NCBI GenBank assembly: GCA_900755995.1
Contig: CAAEIM010000096.1
Span: 1-9,398, forward strand
DNA: 9,398 nt
Source: Clostridia bacterium
GTDB lineage: Bacteria > Bacillota > Clostridia > Oscillospirales > Acutalibacteraceae
Reading direction: 5' to 3'
Position numbers and translations under genes: made by a program. Of the stretch, positions 1 through 8,744 are shown piece after piece (position 1 is the stretch's first letter; every line of letters begins with the position of its first letter). The notes beneath the pieces are model-generated. The model saw only the letters and a list, made by a program, of their open reading frames with translations. It was not told the origin of the DNA and did not search any database.

Positions 1-1
1 C

Positions 2-3000
2 GAGGACAAGAGCCTGCCGTTTTTCGGTGGCGATGATACTATCCGAGAGATACTCGGTACTACCCCGCATTTGTCCGCTTCAAAGGAAGAAATCAAAGAC
101 TTCTATGAGAGAAATACGGACAATGCGACCCGTACCGAATATATCAAGGGTATCTTCAATAACGACTACACCCGGCTTACCTTAAACGACGGCAGGCTTG
201 TGGGATACAAAACATTTCAGAATGTCCTCCACTTGTGGGAGGGTGAATACGAAAACAGAACCGCTCAGAGTTTCTACGACTGGGGCGTTATCGCACAGCA
301 TTTTGAAGCAATGAGACTTTTGGGAGAATTGACCGATACAATGAAACCGATTCCGTCTATGGACGGTCAGTTGACTCTCATTATGGGAAATCAGGCAGAG
401 GAACAAAAAACCTCTGCCTTTACTTTTTCTCAGGAAATCATAGACGCTGTATTGACCCGTGGAAGCGGAGTTTCCGAGGGTAAAATGCGTATCTATGAGC
501 AGTTTGAAAAGAGCATTTCCGCAAAAGAGAACGCCGACTTCTTGAAAAACGAATACGGTTGGGGCGGCTCTTATCCGGTCATCATCGGTGCAGGCATTGA
601 CGAACAGCACGACGGAAAAGGTATCACAATTTCAAAAGGTATCGGAAGCGACAAGCCGCACATTACGCTTTCTTGGTCTCAGGTTGAAAAGCGTATCGGA
701 GACCTTATCCGTATGGACAGATACCTAAACCCAAAGGAAAAAGAAAAGTACCCTGAATGGCTTGAAAAGCAGGAAGAACGGCGAGCCGAGCTTGCAGAGC
801 AGAGAAAAAACCGTGAGATACTTTCTACCGCACCGCCTGAACCTGAAAACAAAGAGGACGAGCCGGAAGCGCAGTATGAATATCATCTCGGCGACAGCGT
901 GTATATTGGGGCTTCTCAGTATGAGATTTTGTCCTTTGATGAAAACCGTGTAATGCTCTATGACTTCGATATGCCCTTATTCAACAAGGAACTTTCAAGG
1001 GAAGAATTTGACCGCAAAGTGCGTGAAAATCCGATGAACGACCACTTGAAGGTCAGTGTATTACCGGCGGAAGAAAAAACCGTTACAGGCGAAAATAAAG
1101 CTCAAAACGATACTGAAACCGTACCGGATTTCAGTCCGAAAACCGGTTATGACGACGCCTTCTTTATTGACCGGGACAATGAAAGTGTAACTTGGATGTA
1201 CTATAACCCCGACAGCAATGCCGGAGGTCAGTATGTTACAAATACTCTTTCTTTTGACGAGATACAGCAAGTCGCACGGGAGTATGACTCGGCAGAGGAT
1301 TTCTTTGATTATCTCGGTAGCATTGCAAATCAGGAGCTTGCCGATGTAGGTACGGAATGGTTTGTGGACGCAGACCGAGAATTTCACAGGACACCGGATT
1401 TGACCGACTGTACCTCTGCCACAATGGAAGCTCTTATTGAAAACACTGAAAGAGCTGATATGGTGGCAACAAATATCGGGAATGTACCGATTGAGGATTA
1501 CAGAGAAATCGTTGCTACTCAAAACGGTTTTGACAGCGATGAGGAAATGTATAACGAGGGTGTTCGTATCGGCAACGGTTACGACAAAGAGCCTGAACCG
1601 ATTGTCCCCGCTTGGGAGCAAAAGAAAAAGTCAAAAGTAAAGAGCTTTGACCTCCACCCGGATATTCCTATGTCCGAACGACACAACTTTGACCTTGCCA
1701 ATAATCAGGTTGAAGAAGTGAACAAGAAAGAACGCTTCCACCGAAACTATGCAGCAATAAAAGTCCTGAGAGATTGTCAAAACGAAAACCGTTTTGCAAC
1801 ACCTGACGAGCAGAAAATCTTGTCGAGATATGTCGGTTGGGGCGGTATTCCCGAAGCCTTCGACGAACGAGCAGGAGCTTGGCATACAGAGTATGCAATG
1901 CTGAAAAACATCCTGACGCCGGAGGAATATGCGTCGGCAAGAGAAAGCACACTGACTGCATTTTACACTCCGCCCGAAGTATCTACCGCCATTTACAAGG
2001 TGTTGGAACAGATGGGATTTCAGGAGGGCAACCTGCTTGAGCCGTCCTGCGGTATCGGTAATTTCATCGGTATGCTGCCCAAGTCAATGGAAAACGCAAA
2101 GGTTTACGGTGTTGAGCTTGATACCATTTCAGCCGGTATCGCTCAGCAGCTTTATCAGAAATCTTCCATTGCGGCACAGGGCTTTGAGGAAGTAAATGTC
2201 CCCGACAGCTTCTTTGACGGCATTATCGGCAATGTGCCTTTCGGAGATTTCAAAGTCTCCGATAAACGATACGACAAGTACAATTTCTTAATCCACGATT
2301 ATTTCTTTGCAAAATCGCTTGATAAGTTACGCCCCGGCGGTGTGATGGCTCTTGTGACAAGCAAAGGAACTATGGACAAGGAAAACTCCAATGTGCGTAA
2401 ATATATCGCACAGAGGGCGGAGCTTCTCGGAGCAATCAGACTTCCGAACGACACCTTCAAAGGTAATGCCGGGACAGAGGTCGTATCCGATATTCTGTTT
2501 CTGCAAAAGCGAGACAGACTCATAGATATTGAGCCGGATTGGGTTCATCTTGACACCGACGAAAACGGTATAAGGATGAACTCATATTTTGTTCAGCACC
2601 CGGAAATGATACTCGGCGAAATGAAAATGGTAAGCGGTCGCTTCGGACCGGAAGCAACCTGTGAACCGTTTGAAAATGCCGACCTTTCGGAGCTTTTGAA
2701 CGAAGCAGTCTCAAACATTCACGGAGAAATCTCCGAATACGAGGTTGCCGACGAACTGGAGGAAGAAGATAATTCTATCCCGGCAGACCCTATGGTAAGG
2801 AACTTCTCTTACACTGTTTTAGACGATAAAATCTATTTCCGTGAGAACTCCCGTATGTCCCCGGTGGAGGTATCTGCAACCGCTGAGAACCGCATTAAGG
2901 GTATGATTGGGATAAGAGATTGCGTCCGTAACTTGATTGAACTGCAAACCGAGGATTACCCGGACAGCGAAATCAAACAGGCACAGGATAAGCTGAACAC

Positions 3001-6000
3001 ACTGTATGACAGCTTTACAAAGAAGTACGGACTGATTAACAGCCGTGCCAATACTTCTGCCTTTTCCGACGACAGCTCCTATGCTCTGCTCTCCGCTCTT
3101 GAGGTTATCAATGAAGATGGCGAACTGGAACGCAAGGCGGATATGTTCTTCAAAAGGACGATTAAACCGCACAAGCCGGTAACGGAGGTTGACACCGCAG
3201 ACGAGGCTCTCGCTGTCTCTATGGGCGAAAAAGCAGCCATTGATATGGAATATATGATGGAGTTGTCCGGCAAAAGTGAGGAGGAATTATTCGCTGACTT
3301 AAAGGGTGTAATCTTCTTAAATCCCCTTTATGAGTACGGCAATTCTTATGAGCCGAAGTATCTGATGGCAGACGAATATCTGTCGGGCAATGTTCGTGAG
3401 AAGCTGGCGACAGCCAAAAGGTCTGCGGCACTGTATCCCGAAGATTACACCGTCAATGTGCAGGCACTTGAAAAGGTGCAGCCAAAGGATTTGACGGCAA
3501 GCGAGATTTCCGTAAGGCTCGGTGCGACTTGGATACCGCCCGAAATATTCCAACAGTTTATGTTTGAGTTTCTCGACACCCCACGCTATGCACAATGGAA
3601 TATCAAGGTTCACTACTCTCAGTTTACCGGCGAATGGAACATTGAGGGAAAGAGCTACGACCGTTCCAATGTAAAAGCGTACAGCACATACGGTACTTCC
3701 CGCATCAACGCATATAAGATAATTGAGGAAACACTGAACCTGAAAGATGTCCGAATCTTTGACTATATCGAAGATGAGGAAGGCAGAAAGAAAGCCGTTC
3801 TCAATAAAAAAGAGACGGCAATCGCACAGGCAAAGCAGGAACTCATAAAGCAGGGCTTTCAGGACTGGATATGGGCTGACCCTGCCCGCCGAGAAAAACT
3901 CACGAAGATGTATAACGAAAAGTTCAACAGTATAAGACCCCGTGAGTACGACGGAAGCCACATTGTTTTCAACGGTATGAACCCGGAAATCGAACTCCGT
4001 GAACATCAGAAAAATGCGGTTGCACACATTCTGTACGGCGGTAATACGCTGTTAGCACACGCAGTCGGTGCGGGCAAGACCTTTGAAATGGTAGCCGCCG
4101 CTATGGAGTCCAAACGACTGGGACTTTGCAATAAGTCGCTGTTCGTAGTGCCAAATCACTTAACCGAGCAATGGGCGGCGGAGTTCTTACAACTCTATCC
4201 GGCGGCGAATATTCTCGTAGCGACAAAGCGAGATTTTGAGACAAAGAACCGCAAAAAGTTCTGCGGTCGAATTGCCACGGGAGATTATGACGCCGTAATC
4301 ATCGGTCATTCTCAGTTTGAGAAAATCCCGATGTCCATTGAAAGACAGAGGGCAATTCTTGAGCAGCAGCTTGAAGAACTGACAGACGGTATTATGGATT
4401 TGAAGCGAAACCGTGGAGAAAACTTCTCCATTAAACAGCTTGAAAAGTCTAAAAAGTCCGTGAAACAAAAGCTGGAAAAGCTCAACGACCAAAGCCGAAA
4501 GGACGATGTTGTTACCTTTGAAGAACTCGGTGTGGACAGGCTTTTTATTGACGAGAGTCATTATTACAAGAACCTCTATCTTTACACCAAAATGCGTAAT
4601 GTGGGCGGTATCGCTCAAACGGAAGCACAGAAATCCTCCGACCTGTTTATGAAGTGCCGATACCTTGACGAGCTTACAGGCGGTCGAGGAACGGTATTTG
4701 CAACCGGTACTCCTATCTCAAACAGTATGGTGGAGCTATATACCATTCAGCGATACTTGCAGTACAACACGCTTGTCAAAAACAACTTGCAGCACTTCGA
4801 CTCGTGGGCAAGTACCTTTGGAGAGACTGTAACAGCCGTTGAGCTTACCCCGGAGGGAACGGGTTACAGAGCGAAAACCCGCTTTGCGAAATTCTACAAC
4901 CTACCGGAGCTTATGGCGATGTTTAAGGAGGTCGCCGACATCAAGACGGCGGATATGCTGGAACTGCCTGTGCCGGAAGCACACTTCCACAATGTTGCGG
5001 TCAAGCCTTCGGAAATGCAGAAAGAGATGGTTGCTTCCCTTGCGGAACGAGCCGAGAAAGTCCGTGGCGGCGGTGTAGATTCGAGTGTAGATAATATGCT
5101 TAAAATTACAAACGACGGCAGGAAGTTAGCACTTGACCAGCGTATGCTTAACGATATGCTGCCTGATTTTGAGGGCAGTAAAATCAACGCCTGCGTCGAT
5201 AACATCTACCGTATTTGGGAGGAAACAGCCGATAAAAAATCGGCACAGCTTGTGTTCTGCGACCTCTCAACTCCAAAGAATGACGGAACATTCTCGGTAT
5301 ATAACGACATCAGAAAGAAGCTCATAGAGCGTGGTGTCCCCGAAAGCGAAGTCCGCTTTATCCACGAAGCAGATACCGATGTGAAGAAAAAAGAACTGTT
5401 CCAAAAGACCCGTAAAGGCGAGGTCAGAGTGCTTCTCGGCTCTACGCAAAAGATGGGAGCCGGCACGAATGTTCAGGACAGACTTATCGCACTTCACGAT
5501 GTGGATTGCCCGTGGAGACCGTCAGACTTGGAGCAGCGTTCCGGTCGAATTATCCGTCAGGGCAACTCAAACCCTGATGTAGATATTTACCGCTATGTAA
5601 CGGAGCAGACCTTTGACGCATATCTCTATCAGCTTGTAGAGGGAAAGCAAAAGTTCGCCAGTCAGATTATGACGAGCAAATCCCCGGTGCGTTCTGCCGA
5701 GGATATTGATGAAACCGCCCTGTCCTATGCAGAGATTAAAATGCTTGCCACCGGCAATCCGTATATTAAGGAGAAGATGGATTTGGATATTCAAGTCCAA
5801 AAGCTGAAGCTCTTAAAATCCAACTTTCTATCTGAAAAATACGCTTTGGAAGATAAGATAATCAAATATTATCCGCAGCGAATTACAGCTTTGGAAAACC
5901 GCATTGAAGGCTTGAAGCAAGATGTAGAAACTGCGAAACAGCACCCGAAACCAACGGACGACCGCTTTGTCGGTATGGAGGTTAAGGGTGTTTTTTATTC

Positions 6001-6466
6001 CGAAAAAGCCGACGCCGGTAAAGCAATCATTGAAGCCTGCAAGCAGATGAACAGCCCCGACCCTATTCCTCTCGGCAAGTACAGAGGGTTTGAAACGGAG
6101 CTGCTTTTTAATACCGCAGAGCGAAATTATGAGGTTCGACTGAAAGGTGCAACAAGCAGAAATGTTCCTCTCGGCGATGACGCATACGGCAATATTATCC
6201 GCCTCGATAACGGAATTGAGAGATTTGCCGAGAGCTTGTCGCTTGCGGAAAATGACCTTGAGAACACCAAAAATCAGTTGGAAACCGCAAAGAAAGAAGT
6301 CCAAAAACCATTTATCCAAGAGGAAGAATTGAAAACAAAGCTTGCCCGACTGGACGAGCTGAATATTCTGCTCAATATGGATAAGCGAGAAAACGAAATT
6401 GTCGGCGGCGAACCCGATGAGGGCGAAGTGCCGAACACACGAAAGGAGAAAACCTATGAACGATAA
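2..6466 (+). CDS. Giant DNA methylase / SNF2-type helicase protein of an integrative conjugative element (5' partial)
   Basis: The frame is open from the window edge, so this is the C-terminal 2,154 residues of a longer protein. The TTG at 71 is internal, because the family-like sequence continues upstream of it. Residue numbers here count from base 2. Residues 1-270 hold two accessory modules typical of such ICE proteins. A small module (HLGDSVYIG, about 293-330) and another containing VTWMYYNPDSNAGGQYV (about 397) follow. An N6-adenine methylase-like domain spans about 560-840, with FYTPPEV (654-660), the SAM-binding motif I EPSCGIGNF (680-688) and a motif IV variant NVPF (744-747) in place of NPPY. 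After a conserved spacer comes an SNF2-type helicase: Walker A AVGAGKT (1354-1360), DESH (1517-1520), ATGTPISNS (motif III) and QRSGRIIRQG (motif VI, 1845-1854). The tail (about 1930-2140) is coiled-coil-rich. The architecture recalls phage P1 DarB. A role in protecting or remodelling transferred DNA is inference. The stop overlaps the next gene by 11 nt. Confidence 0.93.
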   Translation, partial: EDKSLPFFGGDDTIREILGTTPHLSASKEEIKDFYERNTDNATRTEYIKGIFNNDYTRLTLNDGRLVGYKTFQNVLHLWEGEYENRTAQSFYDWGVIAQHFEAMRLLGELTDTMKPIPSMDGQLTLIMGNQAEEQKTSAFTFSQEIIDAVLTRGSGVSEGKMRIYEQFEKSISAKENADFLKNEYGWGGSYPVIIGAGIDEQHDGKGITISKGIGSDKPHITLSWSQVEKRIGDLIRMDRYLNPKEKEKYPEWLEKQEERRAELAEQRKNREILSTAPPEPENKEDEPEAQYEYHLGDSVYIGASQYEILSFDENRVMLYDFDMPLFNKELSREEFDRKVRENPMNDHLKVSVLPAEEKTVTGENKAQNDTETVPDFSPKTGYDDAFFIDRDNESVTWMYYNPDSNAGGQYVTNTLSFDEIQQVAREYDSAEDFFDYLGSIANQELADVGTEWFVDADREFHRTPDLTDCTSATMEALIENTERADMVATNIGNVPIEDYREIVATQNGFDSDEEMYNEGVRIGNGYDKEPEPIVPAWEQKKKSKVKSFDLHPDIPMSERHNFDLANNQVEEVNKKERFHRNYAAIKVLRDCQNENRFATPDEQKILSRYVGWGGIPEAFDERAGAWHTEYAMLKNILTPEEYASARESTLTAFYTPPEVSTAIYKVLEQMGFQEGNLLEPSCGIGNFIGMLPKSMENAKVYGVELDTISAGIAQQLYQKSSIAAQGFEEVNVPDSFFDGIIGNVPFGDFKVSDKRYDKYNFLIHDYFFAKSLDKLRPGGVMALVTSKGTMDKENSNVRKYIAQRAELLGAIRLPNDTFKGNAGTEVVSDILFLQKRDRLIDIEPDWVHLDTDENGIRMNSYFVQHPEMILGEMKMVSGRFGPEATCEPFENADLSELLNEAVSNIHGEISEYEVADELEEEDNSIPADPMVRNFSYTVLDDKIYFRENSRMSPVEVSATAENRIKGMIGIRDCVRNLIELQTEDYPDSEIKQAQDKLNTLYDSFTKKYGLINSRANTSAFSDDSSYALLSALEVINEDGELERKADMFFKRTIKPHKPVTEVDTADEALAVSMGEKAAIDMEYMMELSGKSEEELFADLKGVIFLNPLYEYGNSYEPKYLMADEYLSGNVREKLATAKRSAALYPEDYTVNVQALEKVQPKDLTASEISVRLGATWIPPEIFQQFMFEFLDTPRYAQWNIKVHYSQFTGEWNIEGKSYDRSNVKAYSTYGTSRINAYKIIEETLNLKDVRIFDYIEDEEGRKKAVLNKKETAIAQAKQELIKQGFQDWIWADPARREKLTKMYNEKFNSIRPREYDGSHIVFNGMNPEIELREHQKNAVAHILYGGNTLLAHAVGAGKTFEMVAAAMESKRLGLCNKSLFVVPNHLTEQWAAEFLQLYPAANILVATKRDFETKNRKKFCGRIATGDYDAVIIGHSQFEKIPMSIERQRAILEQQLEELTDGIMDLKRNRGENFSIKQLEKSKKSVKQKLEKLNDQSRKDDVVTFEELGVDRLFIDESHYYKNLYLYTKMRNVGGIAQTEAQKSSDLFMKCRYLDELTGGRGTVFATGTPISNSMVELYTIQRYLQYNTLVKNNLQHFDSWASTFGETVTAVELTPEGTGYRAKTRFAKFYNLPELMAMFKEVADIKTADMLELPVPEAHFHNVAVKPSEMQKEMVASLAERAEKVRGGGVDSSVDNMLKITNDGRKLALDQRMLNDMLPDFEGSKINACVDNIYRIWEETADKKSAQLVFCDLSTPKNDGTFSVYNDIRKKLIERGVPESEVRFIHEADTDVKKKELFQKTRKGEVRVLLGSTQKMGAGTNVQDRLIALHDVDCPWRPSDLEQRSGRIIRQGNSNPDVDIYRYVTEQTFDAYLYQLVEGKQKFASQIMTSKSPVRSAEDIDETALSYAEIKMLATGNPYIKEKMDLDIQVQKLKLLKSNFLSEKYALEDKIIKYYPQRITALENRIEGLKQDVETAKQHPKPTDDRFVGMEVKGVFYSEKADAGKAIIEACKQMNSPDPIPLGKYRGFETELLFNTAERNYEVRLKGATSRNVPLGDDAYGNIIRLDNGIERFAESLSLAENDLENTKNQLETAKKEVQKPFIQEEELKTKLARLDELNILLNMDKRENEIVGGEPDEGEVPNTRKEKTYER

Positions 6467-6848
6467 AATGACACCCGATAAGGAAAGAGAAAACTGCCCT
6501 TGCAGAAAAGCAATCATTAACCCTTTTGACGCAATGATGATGGTTGTGGTCAGGAGACTTGATAAAGCATATCTCGAATTGAAAAGAAGCAAACCGCCCG
6601 CAAAGGAAGCAGAATTTGCCCTTAGAAATGCAAAGCTTTCTTTCTACGGAGAGTTGGTTCGACAGAGCATTGAAACGGTGTTTTCGCCGGAAGAAATCAT
6701 TGCTTTGTATGAAAACGACGACCTTGCGGGAGGTGCTTGGACTGTTTGGAATGACATCGGCTGCCCTGTTGATAAGATACTCATTATCATTGCAAAGCTC
6801 AGTATCAACGAACCGATACAGAAAGCGGTTGCCGATTTGCTGATGTAG
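6456..6848 (+). CDS. Unrecognised 130-aa protein of the conjugative element
   Basis: I do not recognise this family. The start at 6456 is chosen over an in-frame upstream ATG at 6399 because AAAGGAG (6442-6448) lies 7 nt before it, and because 6399 would sit deep inside the preceding gene. The protein has a charged N-terminus with a CPC pair (Cys14, Cys16), then a mainly helical body. A hydrophobic run MMMVVV lies at about residues 27-32 and another, KILIIIAKL, near 107-115. Neither is long enough to be a convincing membrane span, so it is probably a soluble, helical protein. A third cysteine is at 103, so a metal site is possible but unsupported. It overlaps the giant helicase gene by 11 nt and lies 16 nt before the TOPRIM gene, so it is almost certainly co-transcribed and possibly translationally coupled to the helicase. 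Its role is unknown. Confidence 0.85.
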   Translation: MNDKMTPDKERENCPCRKAIINPFDAMMMVVVRRLDKAYLELKRSKPPAKEAEFALRNAKLSFYGELVRQSIETVFSPEEIIALYENDDLAGGAWTVWNDIGCPVDKILIIIAKLSINEPIQKAVADLLM

Positions 6849-6851
6849 AAC

Positions 6852-6860
6852 GGCGGTGAT
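6852..6860 (+). promoter_or_regulatory. Ribosome-binding site that sets the TOPRIM gene start
   Basis: GGCGGTGAT matches the extended Shine-Dalgarno GGAGGTGAT with one mismatch. It places the ATG at 6865 at normal spacing (8 nt after GGCGG). An in-frame GTG at 6856 lies inside this site and would give three extra residues with no room for its own ribosome-binding site. The ATG at 6865 is therefore preferred, giving a protein that begins MPYIAPEV. Confidence 0.7.
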
Positions 6861-6864
6861 AATT

Positions 6865-7818
6865 ATGCCGTATATTGCACCGGAAGTCATAACCGAAGCC
6901 AAACGAATGGATTTATTAACCTATCTTAGAGAGTATGAACCGGGCGAGCTTGTTAAATTTTCAAGTAACACCTACACCACAAGAACCCACGACAGCTTGA
7001 AGATTTCCAACGGCAAATGGATGTGGTGGTCGAGAGGTATCGGGGGCAAATCTGCCCTCGATTACCTTATCAAAGTCCGTGGAATGGATTTTGTGGAGGC
7101 GGTTCAGACCATTATGGGAAACGGTTCAGTCAGCTTTCCGACTTGTGAAAACATCAAAAGTTATGAGAACCAGCCTTTGCTTCTGCCTGAAAAAAGCCCC
7201 ACTACCGATGTGGTATTTGATTATCTTTTCGGGCGTGGGATTGATTATGAAATTATCAACTACTGCTTGGAACAGAAGCTAATCATCGAGTCGCTCCCAT
7301 ATCATAATGCTGTTTTTATCGGCTATGACGAGAACAAAGAACCTAAATACGCCGCATACAGAGCAACAAATCAATCAAGAATTATGGGCGACTGCACCGG
7401 AAGCAAAAAGCAATATTCTTTCCGCCTGACTGCCGAGAACACCGGAGCGGTTCATCTTTTTGAGTGTGCCATTGACCTGCTTTCCTATGCAACTTTGATG
7501 AAGCTGGAGGGCAAAGACTGGCGACAGTTTAACCTTGTTTCTCTTGCGGGAGTGTATTCCCCAAAGCAGAAAATCGAGGACTCGAAAGTGCCTGTTACAC
7601 TCGGCAGGCTGCTTGAAAAGGACAAAACAATCAGGCGAATTGTTCTTCATTTGGACAATGATATTGCCGGAAGAAAAGCGACCAAAGCGTTGCAGACGAT
7701 TCTTTCAGATAAGTATGAAGTCGTTGACGACCCTCCCCAATATGGGAAAGATGTCAACGACTTTCTTTGTAAACGCTTGGGAATAAAAGATAAAACCGAA
7801 AGGAGTTTTGCACGATGA
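6865..7818 (+). CDS. DUF3991/TOPRIM primase-like protein
   Basis: The protein has 317 residues. The N-terminal part (about 10-85) resembles the CHC2 zinc-binding domain of DnaG primases. It carries the motif NGKWMWWSRGIGGKSALDYL and a following MDFVEAVQTIMG helix, but the zinc-binding cysteines are absent. The C-terminal part is a TOPRIM domain: the acidic residue is in LFECAIDLLS (Glu200), the DxD motif is in LDNDIAG (Asp264, Asp266), and the closing segment is YGKDVNDFL (293-301). TOPRIM domains bind Mg2+ and act in primases, topoisomerases and nucleases. Here the metal-binding acidic residues look intact. Proteins of this type are standard cargo of Tn1549-like elements, and a role in priming or processing the transferred strand is plausible but inferred. 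No helicase or full RNA-polymerase core of DnaG is present, so it would be a minimal or accessory primase. The stop codon overlaps the next start as ATGA. Confidence 0.9.
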   Translation: MPYIAPEVITEAKRMDLLTYLREYEPGELVKFSSNTYTTRTHDSLKISNGKWMWWSRGIGGKSALDYLIKVRGMDFVEAVQTIMGNGSVSFPTCENIKSYENQPLLLPEKSPTTDVVFDYLFGRGIDYEIINYCLEQKLIIESLPYHNAVFIGYDENKEPKYAAYRATNQSRIMGDCTGSKKQYSFRLTAENTGAVHLFECAIDLLSYATLMKLEGKDWRQFNLVSLAGVYSPKQKIEDSKVPVTLGRLLEKDKTIRRIVLHLDNDIAGRKATKALQTILSDKYEVVDDPPQYGKDVNDFLCKRLGIKDKTERSFAR

Positions 7819-8732
7819 AACTAAAAGAAATCAGAGAAATGTACCCGGAGGGAACGCAGATTGTACTCACTGAAATGGCTGGCGAAAGTCAAATGCCCTA
7901 CGGTCTGAAAGGAACGGTTAAATTCGTTGACGACGCCGGACAGATTCATATGAGTTGGGAAAACGGAAGCTCCCTCGCCTTGAATATTAACGAGGATACC
8001 TTTGAAAAGGTAGAAGCACCTGAGAAGATTTCCGTCATTCTTGTTGAGCCGGGCAGGTATCCGAAGCTCATTGAAATCGAGGATACGCTTGAAGCAATGC
8101 AGTCTCTTGTGGAGGGAGATATTGAAGAATATATGCCCTTTGAGGACGAAGTTGCCATCATCTGCAACGATGAAGGAAAGATGAACGGCTTGCCGTTGAA
8201 CAGGGCAGTTTATTCCGAGCCTGAGAATGTTGAGATGAGTTATCCGCAGTTGAAAGCTCATTTCCGGCAGGCAGAAAAAGAAAGAAACCACACGACCGGA
8301 TATATTGTTTTTACGGATGACAGCTTTGACAAGCCTTACACAGAGGAACAAAGAACCTATGTTGTCAGCAGTAACAACAAGGCTTTCATTGAGGGTATGG
8401 GCGGATATTCTATCTATGCTTCTTCCCTCGACGGCTCGGATAAATGTGTGCGACTGGAAGCGTATATGGCTGATGAACACGGCGGCAAGGATGGTTGGAA
8501 GATTGAAAAATGTTATGTGAAAGACGACAGCAACCGTGAAATGCTCGACATTATTGCCGGCAAGTTCTTCATTGCATACGCACCGATTGAGTCGGAGAAG
8601 TTTCTCAGTATGCCGAAAGAACTGGCTCGTAAGTACGAGGAAAAGTTCAAATACCCGGAGAGATTTTATAAGTCCTTGGACGGTATTGAAGCAAAGCCGT
8701 ATAAGCCTGTCTCAAAGGATATGGAGAGATAA
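7815..8732 (+). CDS. DUF4314 plus interrupted DUF3846 protein (possible antirestriction-type accessory protein)
   Basis: The protein has 305 residues. The start is supported by AAAGGAG (7799-7805) 9 nt upstream and by the ATGA overlap with the TOPRIM gene. Residues 1-68 match the DUF4314 pattern (MKLKEIREMYPEGT; GLKGTVKFVDD; MSWENGSSLAL), a small beta-rich domain. Residues 72-134 match the first part of DUF3846 (ILVEPGRYPKLIEI; PFEDEVAIICNDEGKMNGLPLNRA). The part that normally follows directly, DIIAGKFFIAY and a KF..PERF segment, appears only from about residue 240. The roughly 100 residues between (138-237, with TGYIVFTDDSF, YVVSSNNKAF and GGYSIYASSLDGSD) look like an independent domain lodged within DUF3846. 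The biochemical function of these domains is not established. They are common beside relaxosome genes in clostridial conjugative elements. The protein is acidic and lacks signal or membrane segments, so it should be cytoplasmic. Confidence 0.88.
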   Translation: MKLKEIREMYPEGTQIVLTEMAGESQMPYGLKGTVKFVDDAGQIHMSWENGSSLALNINEDTFEKVEAPEKISVILVEPGRYPKLIEIEDTLEAMQSLVEGDIEEYMPFEDEVAIICNDEGKMNGLPLNRAVYSEPENVEMSYPQLKAHFRQAEKERNHTTGYIVFTDDSFDKPYTEEQRTYVVSSNNKAFIEGMGGYSIYASSLDGSDKCVRLEAYMADEHGGKDGWKIEKCYVKDDSNREMLDIIAGKFFIAYAPIESEKFLSMPKELARKYEEKFKYPERFYKSLDGIEAKPYKPVSKDMER

Positions 8733-8744
8733 GAGTCAATCTAT

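Noticed and set aside
3317..4027. 236-aa open frame on the minus strand
   Set aside because: It is fully antisense to the conserved spacer and helicase start of the giant protein, with no recognisable family and a shadow-like composition.
71..6466. TTG at 71 as the true start of the giant protein
   Set aside because: The same frame is open to the window edge and encodes family-like sequence upstream (residues such as FFGGDDTIREILGTTPHL). There is no ribosome-binding site before 71. The gene is 5' partial.
5828..6592. 254-aa open frame on the minus strand
   Set aside because: It lies opposite the coiled-coil tail of the giant protein and the start of the next gene. Its cysteine/phenylalanine-rich composition is typical of an antisense shadow, and it has no recognisable domain.
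6399..6848. Upstream ATG at 6399 for the 130-aa protein
   Set aside because: It lies 68 nt inside the helicase gene without a Shine-Dalgarno sequence, whereas 6456 has AAAGGAG at ideal spacing.
7821..8480. 219-aa open frame on the minus strand
   Set aside because: It is antisense to the DUF4314/DUF3846 gene, whose plus-strand motifs and ribosome-binding site are clear.
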